Positions 1 through 5,830 of a stretch of 6,026 nt of DNA are shown here, one piece after another. This stretch comes from Anaerolinea thermophila (GTDB taxonomy: Bacteria > Chloroflexota > Anaerolineae > Anaerolineales > Villigracilaceae): assembly GCA_020722305.1 (NCBI GenBank), contig DYLB01000120.1, forward strand, positions 1-6,026, read 5' to 3'. The translations under genes and the position numbers were made by a program. The notes under the pieces are model-generated. The model had not been told where the DNA came from. It did no database searches and worked only from the letters and a program-made list of their open reading frames with translations. Numbering within the stretch: position 1 is the stretch's first letter; each line of letters starts with the position of its first letter.

Positions 1-22
1 TGACCTTCGTGGTTAAAGGTTT
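1..22. repeat. Possible end of a dispersed intergenic repeat at the window edge
   Basis: The bases around 4-17 (ccttcgtggttaaa) resemble the 'ttcgtgnccttcgtggttaaa' type of low-complexity intergenic element that I recall as dispersed in many environmental bacterial genomes. Only one partial unit is visible because the window starts here, so the repetition itself cannot be seen. No coding sequence can be supported in 1-87. Confidence 0.15.
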
Positions 23-51
23 TTCTCTTCCGGCTTGTCCGGGTTAGGGTC

Positions 52-81
52 TTAACCTGCCTCCCGATTTCTGTGTACAAT
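52..81 (+). promoter_or_regulatory. Promoter of the lipM-like gene, leaderless type
   Basis: A -10 hexamer TACAAT (76-81) ends six bases before the ATG at 88. That places the expected transcription start on or next to the A of the start codon. A weak -35 candidate TTAACC lies at 52-57 with an 18-bp spacer. No purine-rich Shine-Dalgarno sequence precedes the ATG. Together these point to a leaderless transcript. The -10 match could be chance, but its position is exactly that expected for leaderless genes. Confidence 0.5.
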
Positions 82-87
82 ATCTTT

Positions 88-903
88 ATGGATACTTGGC
101 GACTCATCCTCACCCCGCCCGCCCGCGGCGCATGGAATATGGCCGTGGACGAGGCCATCCTCGAACACGCCGGCCGCGGCCTGCGCCTGCCCACCCTGCG
201 CTTCTATTCGTGGGACCCGCCCTGCCTCTCCCTCGGCCACGCCCAGCCCTTCGCCGACGTGGACACCGCCGCCCTGCTGGTCCACGGCTGGGAGGTCGTC
301 CGGCGTCCCACCGGTGGGCGGGCCATCCTGCACACCGACGAACTGACCTACTCCGTCTGCGCCCCCGCCGACGAGCCACGCCTGACCGGGTCGCTGCTCG
401 ACTCCTACAACCGCCTGGCTAAAGCCCTCCTGGCCGCTGTCCAAGATATCGGCCTGCCGGTGGAGATGAAGGAAGACCGGGTCGAAAGCCGCAGCCTCAA
501 CCCCAACCCGGTCTGCTTCGAGGTCCCTTCGACGTATGAAATCACCGTGAACGGGAAAAAGCTGATTGGATCGGCCCAAGCCCGCCGTAAGGAAGGCGTG
601 CTCCAGCACGGCACCCTCCCCTTGACCGGTGACCTGCGGCGCATTACCCAGGCCCTGGTCTTTCCTGACGAGGACTCCCGCCAGGCCGCCGCCGACAGGC
701 TGCTGGCGCGGGCGACGACCGTCGAATCCGTCATCGGGCGGGCAATCCCCTGGGAAACGGCCGCCCAGGCCCTCGTCTGGGCTTTCGAGGTCGCCCTGGA
801 GCTGAACCTCGAAGCGGAAGAACTCTCCCCGTCCGAATTGGCCCGGGCCGAAGAACTCGTCCGCCAGAAATACGCCAACCCCGAATGGACGAAACGCGTT
901 TAG
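88..903 (+). CDS. lipM: Lipoyl/octanoyl transferase, LipM-like (lipoate-protein ligase A/B family)
   Basis: 271-residue cytoplasmic enzyme of the biotin/lipoate A/B ligase fold. LipM enzymes move an octanoyl group from acyl carrier protein to a lipoyl domain such as GcvH, the first step of lipoate assembly; LipA then adds sulfur. Visible motifs, numbered from the ATG at 88, are RRPTGGRAILH at 72-82, the acyl-site lysine in NGKKLIGSAQ (Lys158), LQHGTL and the C-terminal KYANPEW. Cys143 in VCFEVPS sits where LipM/LipL enzymes carry their acyl-accepting cysteine; ATP-dependent LplA ligases lack it. Length fits LipM (about 278) and is shorter than two-domain LplA. A GTG at 73 would add five residues, but the -10 box overlaps that stretch, so the ATG is preferred. 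It stands alone, convergent with the DUF4230 gene. A lipoate ligase or GcvH-to-E2 amidotransferase (LipL-like) role cannot be excluded. Confidence 0.85.
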   Translation: MDTWRLILTPPARGAWNMAVDEAILEHAGRGLRLPTLRFYSWDPPCLSLGHAQPFADVDTAALLVHGWEVVRRPTGGRAILHTDELTYSVCAPADEPRLTGSLLDSYNRLAKALLAAVQDIGLPVEMKEDRVESRSLNPNPVCFEVPSTYEITVNGKKLIGSAQARRKEGVLQHGTLPLTGDLRRITQALVFPDEDSRQAAADRLLARATTVESVIGRAIPWETAAQALVWAFEVALELNLEAEELSPSELARAEELVRQKYANPEWTKRV

Positions 904-921
904 CGATAGCCCGCCAGACCA

Positions 922-935
922 GTTTTGATCAAAAC
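922..935. repeat. Perfect 14-bp palindrome next to the terminator
   Basis: gTTTTGATCAAAAc is a perfect inverted repeat without a spacer. It abuts the terminator hairpin at 935-967 and supplies that hairpin's T-run for minus-strand transcription. It is probably part of the terminator rather than a protein site. Confidence 0.5.
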
Positions 936-967
936 AGCCCCCGTTCCATCGCAATGAACGGGGGCTG
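935..967. terminator. Shared bidirectional intrinsic terminator
   Basis: A 12-bp perfect stem (935-946 with 956-967, arm cagcccccgttc) encloses a 9-nt loop and lies between two convergent genes. Read on the minus strand, the stem is followed at once by TTTTGATC, a good if short U-run for the DUF4230 transcript. Read on the plus strand, it is followed by CGGTTT, a weaker tail for the lipM transcript. Confidence 0.8.
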
Positions 968-990
968 CGGTTTCATCCGTTATCCGGGGT

Positions 991-1647
991 TTACTCTTCG
1001 ATGAACACCACTTCTTTGAATCCCAGCGCCTCGAAGAAGCGGGACAGGTACGATTTGGCGTTCTGGCCGGCCAGCTCCAGGATGCCGTCTTCGATGGCCG
1101 CCTTGCGGATTTCGGCCTCGGCCACCTGGCGGGCGGTCGTTTCCAGGTTCACGTCCCCATGGGTCAGCAGGCCGGTCTCCCGGTCATAGACGTAGGATTT
1201 CTCGTTGTCGAGGGTGGCGACGAAGATCTCCGGCTCGGGCAGGACGACGGTCAACACCCCGCCCTGCATCTGCATGTCCTCCGGGTTGATCCGGGACATG
1301 TCTATCCCGGCGATGACGATCCCGTGCGCCACGAACAGCAGCCGGTCGCCGAACAGGAAATCGAAGCTCCCCTGCCCGATTTCGGCGGTGATGACCTTCT
1401 CGATGCTGTACTGGATCGTCTCCAATCGGGCCAGGGCGCGCACTTCGTTGATGTACGTCACCGGGTCGGGGATGATGGTCGGGGTGGGGTGCAGCAGGTC
1501 GGCCACCTGGGTTTGCAGGGCCTGGTTGGCCTGCTGGATCGGCTGCATGGCGTTCGAGGTCGTATCCCGGATGGACTGGACCATGAAATAGGCCGCCACA
1601 GCCACGATGACCAGGATCAGGAGCGAAACGAAGTTCGATTTTTGCAT
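991..1647 (-). CDS. DUF4230 domain membrane-anchored protein
   Basis: 218-residue protein of unknown function with a DUF4230 domain. Residues 6-24 form one hydrophobic helix after a short charged N-terminus, so the rest probably faces outside. Residues 30-55 are polar and Gln-rich (possible coiled coil), and 53-62 is a Pro/Thr linker. The DUF4230 domain fills about 65-215. It shows the family's LETIQYSIEKVITAE segment, GDRLLFVAHG with VIAGIDMS, VVLPEPEIF, LDNEKSYVYDRETGLLT, and a C-terminal helix with AIEDGILELAGQNAKSYL ending in LGFKEV. The start is well placed: AAGGAG lies at 1661-1656 on the minus strand, 8 nt before the ATG. It is transcribed alone, divergent from the importer operon and ending at the shared terminator. 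The family is widespread in Firmicutes and Chloroflexota with no established role, and the neighbours here suggest none. Confidence 0.88.
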   Translation of the reverse strand: MQKSNFVSLLILVIVAVAAYFMVQSIRDTTSNAMQPIQQANQALQTQVADLLHPTPTIIPDPVTYINEVRALARLETIQYSIEKVITAEIGQGSFDFLFGDRLLFVAHGIVIAGIDMSRINPEDMQMQGGVLTVVLPEPEIFVATLDNEKSYVYDRETGLLTHGDVNLETTARQVAEAEIRKAAIEDGILELAGQNAKSYLSRFFEALGFKEVVFIEE

Positions 1648-1680
1648 GGCGCTTACTCCTTACGAAGACCGGCTGGGATT

Positions 1681-1705
1681 AAAAACTTCGGGCGGCCTTG
1701 CCGCC
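1681..1705 (-). promoter_or_regulatory. Hairpin plus T-run in the leader of the DUF4230 gene, attenuator-like
   Basis: On the minus strand, GGCGGC-AAG-GCCGCC (1705-1691) forms a 6-bp GC stem with a 3-nt loop, followed by CGAAG and then TTTTT (1685-1681). It lies between the proposed promoter and the ATG of the DUF4230 gene, where a terminator-shaped element would act as an attenuator or simply lower expression. The five-base gap before the T-run makes it weaker than a standard intrinsic terminator. Confidence 0.35.
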
Positions 1706-1788
1706 GCCGGGTACGAACATCAGCCGAACGCAATTTTGCGAGTAGGTTTTGCAGGGAACGCATTAACCATTTTTTAAAGATTGTCAGG

Positions 1789-1817
1789 ATTATATCACTT
1801 GCCTTGCCCCGCAAAAA
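1789..1817 (-). promoter_or_regulatory. Promoter of the DUF4230 gene (extended -10)
   Basis: On the minus strand, TGATATAAT (1797-1789) is a perfect extended -10 (TG-n-TATAAT). A weak -35 candidate, TTTTTG at 1817-1812, lies at 17-bp spacing. Transcription would start near 1782 and give a leader of about 135 nt. The promoter overlaps the plus-strand promoter at 1799-1827. Confidence 0.55.
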
Positions 1818-1827
1818 AGGTTATTAT
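1799..1827 (+). promoter_or_regulatory. Promoter of the importer operon
   Basis: TTGCCT (1799-1804) and TATTAT (1822-1827) are separated by 17 bp, matching the sigma-70 consensus at 4/6 and 5/6 positions. The expected start near 1834 leaves a leader of about 50 nt carrying a small TGGGG/CCCCA stem around 1839-1854. The element shares DNA with the divergent promoter, so the two may compete or be regulated together. Confidence 0.5.
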
Positions 1828-1884
1828 CGGGGGGTATCTGGGGTACCATCCCCAATCAACCTATCTGCACGAGAGGAGAAAATC

Positions 1885-3021
1885 ATGAAGAAAGTATTTC
1901 CACTCATCGCTCTGGTACTGGTAGCCTCGCTCCTGTTGGGAGCCTGCGGTCCAGCTGCGACCCCCACGGCTGCTCCTGAGCCGACATCCACGACTGCTCC
2001 TGAGCCGACCATGGAACCCACCATGGCGCCAACCGAAGAACCCATGCCCGCCATCGGCTCGCCCGAACACCCAATCAAGGTGTTGTTCGTCCCCTCGGTT
2101 GACGCCAACATCATCGTCACTGGTGGTGAGATCATGGCCGAGGCTTTGAACCAGGCCACCGGCCTGACCTTCGAAGTCACGGTCCCGACCTCCTACGCCG
2201 CCACCATCGAAGAGATGTGCGCCTCCCCGACAGACACCATGGCCTTCATCCCCGGCCTGGGGTACGCTATCGCCAGCCAACTGTGCGGCGTGGACGTGGC
2301 CTTCAAGGCCATCCGCTATGGCTACCCGGTCTACTGGACTGAATACATCGTCGCCCGTGACAGCAAGTTCCAGACCCTGGCCGACCTCCAAGGCGCAAGC
2401 TGGGGTTACCCCGATCAGAACTCGACCTCCGGCTACATGGTCCCAACCGTCGAGCTGACTGCGGCCGGCGTCACCCCTGGCGAACAGATCCAGACCGGCG
2501 GCCACAACCAGACCGTCTCCGCGGTCTACAACGGTGAAGTAGACTTCGGCACCGTTTTCTACAGCGTCCCGCTGGATCCCGAAGGCAAGCCGCTCTTCAC
2601 CTACGACGATTACGTGGCCGGCAAGATCACCAGCCTGGAGCAGTATGAAATCCCCGCTGAATCCATCCCGAACTGCGCTCCCGACGCGGAAGGCAAAAAA
2701 TTGCTCTGCGACGGCTACCGCGTCCTCGACGCCCGCGCCAACATCCGCACCGATGCCCCGGACGTGATGCAGAAAGTCCGCATCCTGGCCGTCTCCCAGG
2801 CCATCCCGAACGATACCCTGTCCTTTGGGCCTGAGTTCCCGGCCGACCTGCGCGCCCAGGTCGAAGCGGCCCTGCTCGCCTTCGCCGAAACCGATGCCTG
2901 GAAGGAATCCATCGGCTCCAACGACTTCTATGGCTGGACCGGTATCGCACCCGCTACCGACGCCGAGTTTGACTTCGTGCGGGCCATGGTCGAGGCCACC
3001 GGCTATACCATCGAACCGTAA
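1885..3021 (+). CDS. phnD: Lipoprotein substrate-binding protein, PhnD-like (phosphonate/phosphite type)
   Basis: 378-residue extracytoplasmic receptor of an ABC importer. Residues 1-20 are a lipoprotein signal (KK, hydrophobic core, lipobox LGAC) with Cys21 as the lipidated residue. Residues 22-58 are a Thr/Pro/Glu linker that holds the domain off the membrane. The binding fold begins at about 63 (PIKVLFVPS). STSGYMVP (180-187) matches the Ser/Thr loop that holds the phosphonate group in PhnD, PtxB and HtxB proteins. GGHNQTVSAVYNGEVDFG (205-222) is the second family motif, and AIPNDTLSFG (306-315) and the C-terminal GIAPATDAEFD are also typical. Between about 227 and 295 there is an insertion, absent from short PhnD proteins, with Cys264 and Cys275; Cys112/Cys134 may be a second disulfide pair. 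The ATG is preceded by GAGAGGAG 6 nt upstream. The ligand is unknown: phosphonate, phosphite or a related anion. Confidence 0.87.
   Translation: MKKVFPLIALVLVASLLLGACGPAATPTAAPEPTSTTAPEPTMEPTMAPTEEPMPAIGSPEHPIKVLFVPSVDANIIVTGGEIMAEALNQATGLTFEVTVPTSYAATIEEMCASPTDTMAFIPGLGYAIASQLCGVDVAFKAIRYGYPVYWTEYIVARDSKFQTLADLQGASWGYPDQNSTSGYMVPTVELTAAGVTPGEQIQTGGHNQTVSAVYNGEVDFGTVFYSVPLDPEGKPLFTYDDYVAGKITSLEQYEIPAESIPNCAPDAEGKKLLCDGYRVLDARANIRTDAPDVMQKVRILAVSQAIPNDTLSFGPEFPADLRAQVEAALLAFAETDAWKESIGSNDFYGWTGIAPATDAEFDFVRAMVEATGYTIEP
1970..2009 (+). repeat. 16-bp direct repeat in the lipoprotein linker
   Basis: ctgctcctgagccgac occurs at 1970-1985 and again at 1994-2009, a period of 24 bp or eight codons. 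Both copies encode the linker motif APEPT. This looks like recent slippage or duplication within a low-constraint spacer, keeping the reading frame. Confidence 0.8.
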
Positions 3022-3043
3022 GTCCACCCTTGCACGAAAACCA

Positions 3044-3070
3044 TTGGGGCAGGGAAATTCCCTGCCCCAA
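3044..3070. terminator. Near-perfect hairpin after phnD: mRNA 3'-end or stabilising element
   Basis: TTGGGGCAGGG (3044-3054) pairs fully with 3060-3070 around AAATT, and the symmetry continues to a single central base. It begins 22 nt after the phnD stop. No T-run follows on the plus strand, so it is more likely a processing or stabilising hairpin, or a partial terminator, that keeps binding-protein mRNA above that of the ATPase and permease. The only T-run (TTTT) lies on the minus side, where no gene needs it. Confidence 0.55.
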
Positions 3071-3072
3071 AC

Positions 3073-3081
3073 TGTCATAAT
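3073..3081 (+). promoter_or_regulatory. Possible internal promoter (-10 only) before phnC
   Basis: TGTCATAAT fits an extended -10 (TG-n-CATAAT) directly after the hairpin, but no -35 is visible at proper spacing. It could give phnC-phnE a separate transcript. The same bases begin the series of TCAT words discussed under findings. Confidence 0.25.
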
Positions 3082-3132
3082 GTCTATCATCCTCGATCAT
3101 TCGTCATCACATCTCCACTTGCAGGGAGGGAC

Positions 3133-3188
3133 AGCCGGGGGAAAGGCTCTTCGATCTTTTCGGGAAATCTCCGGCGCGTCACGCGCCG
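3133..3188 (+). other. Run of small stem-loops in the leader of phnC
   Basis: Three short inverted repeats follow each other: AGCC/GGCT (3133-3136 with 3145-3148), GAT-c-TTT with GAAATC (3153-3159 with 3164-3169, one bulge and one wobble pair), and CGGCGCG/CGCGCCG (3172-3178 with 3182-3188, loop TCA). The last ends 15 nt before the AGGA ribosome site of phnC. They may form a structured leader. I recognise no known riboswitch class. Confidence 0.3.
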
Positions 3189-3215
3189 TAATCACTTTCT
3201 TTCAGGACAACCGCT

Positions 3216-3968
3216 ATGTTACAGATCAAAAACCTGACCAAAATTTACGACGGCGGGGTGAAGGCTCTCGATAATGTCAGTTTCGAAGTACCCGATGGTC
3301 AGTTCCTGGCCATCATCGGCCTGAGCGGGTCGGGGAAATCTACTCTGTTGCGCTGCATCAATCGCCTGATCGAACCCACCAGCGGGCAGATCTTTTGGAA
3401 CGGCCAGGACATCACCGCCGCCTCGCAGGACGAGATGCGCCGCATCCGCCGCAAGATAGGGATGGTCTTCCAGCATTTCAACCTAGTCCACCGCTCGAAG
3501 GTGATCACCAATGTGCTCGCCGGGCGGCTGGGTTACGTCAACCCCGCCTGGAGCCTGGCCAACCGCTTCCCAAAGGAAGATATCGAGAAGGCCATTGCCC
3601 AACTGCAGCGGGTGGGGATTGCGGATAAAGCCTACCACCGGGCGGACGAACTCAGCGGCGGCCAACAGCAGCGGGTGGGGATCGCCCGGGCGCTCATGCA
3701 GGACCCGGAGATGATCCTGGCCGATGAACCGGTTGCCAGTCTCGACCCGGTCCTGGCCCACAGCATCATGACCTACCTGGAAGACATCAACTCGAAGGAC
3801 GGCGTCACCGTCCTGTGCAGCCTGCACTTCCTCGACCTGGTGCATCGTTATGCCGACCGGGTTGTGGCCCTCAACGAAGGCAAACTGGTCTTCGAGGGGC
3901 TGCCCAAAGACATTGACGACAAGAAATTCAAAGAAATCTATGGCCGCGAAGCCGAACGGGTAGGGTAA
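3216..3968 (+). CDS. phnC: ABC transporter ATP-binding protein, PhnC-like
   Basis: 250-residue ATPase that powers the importer from the cytoplasmic side. All nucleotide-binding motifs are present: Walker A GLSGSGKST (35-43), Q-loop Gln86 in VFQHFNLV, signature LSGGQQQR (146-153), Walker B MILADEP (166-172), D-loop SLDP (175-178) and switch His204. FQHFNLVHRSKVITNVLAGRL (85-105) is characteristic of the PhnC family and separates it from the methionine (MetN) and amino-acid importers. Length is normal for PhnC, with no extra C-terminal regulatory domain. The start has AGGA 8 nt upstream (3204-3207). The stop is only 4 bp from the permease start, so the two are co-transcribed and probably translationally coupled. 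phnD, 194 bp upstream, supplies the receptor. The specificity of the whole system is set by PhnD and PhnE rather than by this subunit. Confidence 0.92.
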   Translation: MLQIKNLTKIYDGGVKALDNVSFEVPDGQFLAIIGLSGSGKSTLLRCINRLIEPTSGQIFWNGQDITAASQDEMRRIRRKIGMVFQHFNLVHRSKVITNVLAGRLGYVNPAWSLANRFPKEDIEKAIAQLQRVGIADKAYHRADELSGGQQQRVGIARALMQDPEMILADEPVASLDPVLAHSIMTYLEDINSKDGVTVLCSLHFLDLVHRYADRVVALNEGKLVFEGLPKDIDDKKFKEIYGREAERVG

Positions 3969-3972
3969 AGCC

Positions 3973-5811
3973 ATGAACAAGAACCGTAAAGCCTCACCCT
4001 GGAAATCTCTGCAAGTCGGGTTGCTCACCCTCCTGGCAATGGTGATATTTGCGTATGGATTCCAGATCACTGAAGTAAACCTGGAAGAACTTCGCAGCGA
4101 GACCCGCCAGGAAAGCCTGATCCGCGTCACCCGCGCCCTCGCCAGGCCAGACATCTTCGAGTATGACCAGGTCGAAGATGTCCTCAACTACCCCATCTAC
4201 GTGCCTTGCCCGGCAGACGGCAGGACCCCCGAGCTGCCGGAACACGGCGAATCGGACCCCTACCTGGTCATTACACCCGCTTGCGCCGCGCCCGGTGAAA
4301 CGGTCCAGGTGGAAGGCTACAATTTCGCGGGGAATACGACCGGCCCCGTGCGCTTCGTCCCTGGCAGCGACCCGGCCAACATCGTTACCCTGGGGCGGGA
4401 AAATGCCACGACCGACAGCGACGGGCACTTCATCCTCACCCTGCCTCTCCCCAACCGGCCCAGCGAGGATGTCCAATATATTCGCGCCACCTTGCGCCGG
4501 AACGTCGGTGCGCCCCATTTGACCCAAACCGCCATTGATACCTGGGACAAAATTATCGAGACTGTTTTCATGGCCCTGCTTGCAACCGTTTTGGGGACCA
4601 TTCTTGCCATTCCGCTAAGTTTCATTGCTGCCCGCAACTTGATGAAGCCGGTCAAAAGCTCCCTGACCAGCATTTCCCTGTCTGTCCTGGGGTGGCCGGT
4701 CGGCATTGCGCTGGGCTTCATCATAGTCAGGTGGGTCGGCGATGTGAGCGCCTCGGTCGGCTCGAACGTCCTGGTCAACCTGGCAAGCATCATCATCGCG
4801 CCTGTGCTGGTCTGGTTGGGCGCGCGCTGGGCTTTGCCGCAAGAGGAACTCACCCCGACCAGCCTGCCCGTCCGCCTGGCCCGCCTGGGGATGTTGTTCC
4901 TAGTGATCCTGCTCGGCTTTTATGCCTTTTTCCAGCTTGCCAACCTGACGATGACTGCAGGAGAGACCCTGCAAGTCTCCCTGGGTTCGTTCAGTTTCCT
5001 GGGTTATTTCCTTTTCCAGGTGGGTGATATTGTCGCCATCACTACGCCCGTCCTGGGAGCGCTGGCTGCTGGCGGCGCTTTGGGCAGTTTCATGGGACGC
5101 ATCGGCCAGATCGGATCGGAGAAGCTGTCCCTGCCCGGACTCAAAACCCTCAACCTGGTCCTGGCTCCCATCGCCGGGGCGACCATCTTCGGGCTGCTCG
5201 GCCAACTGGTGGAATGGCTGTACCAGATCGGCGATCCTGTTTACGTCCTGTGGGGGCCGACCCTGACCGGGGCGGTAATTGGCCTGCTGCTGGCGGTCTT
5301 CACCAAAGCCAAAGATGCGCTGCCCATCGGGATGGTGATCTACTCCATCACACGCACCTTCCTCAATTCCCTGCGCTCGGTGGAAGCCTTGGTCATGGCC
5401 ATCGTATTCGTGATCGCGGTCGGCATCGGCCCCTTTGCCGGCGTGCTGGCCCTGGGACTGCACACCATCGTCAGCCTGGCAAAACTCTACTCGGAGCAGG
5501 TCGAAAGCATCCTGCCCGGCCCGCTCGAAGCCGTCGAAGCTACCGGGGCCAACCGCCTGCAAACCATCATCTACGCCGTCATCCCGCAGATCATCCCGCC
5601 GTACATCTCGTACACCATGTACCGCTGGGACATCAACGTGCGCATGTCCACCATCATTGGTTTCGTCGGTGGCGGCGGGATCGGCTTCCTCTTGCAACAG
5701 AACATCAACCTGCTCAACTACCGCGGCGCCAGCGCCCAGATGCTTGCGATTGCGGTGGTGGTCGCTACGATGGACTACATCTCGTCGGTGTTGCGCGAGA
5801 AGACGATCTAA
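3973..5811 (+). CDS. phnE: Oversized PhnE-like ABC permease with extracytoplasmic Ig/IPT-like domain
   Basis: 612-residue membrane subunit of the importer; usual PhnE proteins have about 260-290 residues. Residues 12-32 are a first membrane helix. Residues 33-188 should lie outside and contain a beta-rich domain at about 97-176 (LVITPACAAPGETVQVEGYN, then TTDSDGHFILTLPLP), the pattern of IPT/Ig-like folds; Cys79 and Cys104 could form a disulfide. The MetI-like core opens at about 192-222, ending FIAARN. About 240 residues with some six extra hydrophobic segments (237-460) follow. The core then resumes with SLRSVEALVMA (466-476) and GIGPFAGVLAL (484-494). The ATPase-docking EAA loop is at 519-538 (EAVEATGA, then P538), and NVRMSTIIGFVGGGGIGF is at 555-572. 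There is no frameshift. It starts 4 bp after phnC with a weak AGGG ribosome site and ends before a strong terminator. Relation to PhnE is clear; the role of the additions is not. Confidence 0.85.
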   Translation: MNKNRKASPWKSLQVGLLTLLAMVIFAYGFQITEVNLEELRSETRQESLIRVTRALARPDIFEYDQVEDVLNYPIYVPCPADGRTPELPEHGESDPYLVITPACAAPGETVQVEGYNFAGNTTGPVRFVPGSDPANIVTLGRENATTDSDGHFILTLPLPNRPSEDVQYIRATLRRNVGAPHLTQTAIDTWDKIIETVFMALLATVLGTILAIPLSFIAARNLMKPVKSSLTSISLSVLGWPVGIALGFIIVRWVGDVSASVGSNVLVNLASIIIAPVLVWLGARWALPQEELTPTSLPVRLARLGMLFLVILLGFYAFFQLANLTMTAGETLQVSLGSFSFLGYFLFQVGDIVAITTPVLGALAAGGALGSFMGRIGQIGSEKLSLPGLKTLNLVLAPIAGATIFGLLGQLVEWLYQIGDPVYVLWGPTLTGAVIGLLLAVFTKAKDALPIGMVIYSITRTFLNSLRSVEALVMAIVFVIAVGIGPFAGVLALGLHTIVSLAKLYSEQVESILPGPLEAVEATGANRLQTIIYAVIPQIIPPYISYTMYRWDINVRMSTIIGFVGGGGIGFLLQQNINLLNYRGASAQMLAIAVVVATMDYISSVLREKTI

Positions 5812-5830
5812 CTTTTCCTGTTCCACACAC

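Noticed and set aside
52..954. 300-codon minus-strand frame opposite the lipM-like gene
   Set aside because: Its translation is Gly/Arg/Gln-rich with no family motifs, typical of the antisense of a GC-rich gene; the plus frame has clear catalytic motifs.
922..967. Palindrome plus hairpin as an insertion-sequence end or attachment site
   Set aside because: No transposase, no second copy and no target duplication; its position between convergent genes is explained by a terminator.
1159..1884. Upstream extension of the phnD frame (open back to 1159, 620 codons in total)
   Set aside because: It runs antisense through the DUF4230 gene and the promoter region. The strong ribosome site and lipoprotein signal fix the real start at 1885.
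1861..3090. 409-codon minus-strand frame opposite phnD
   Set aside because: Gly/Asp-rich composition mirrors the codon bias of the sense gene, without recognisable domains or a ribosome site.
3973..5811. Permease as an artificial fusion of two genes or a sequencing frameshift
   Set aside because: The frame is continuous with even codon use, one set of core motifs and no internal ribosome site at a plausible break, so it reads as a genuine single protein.
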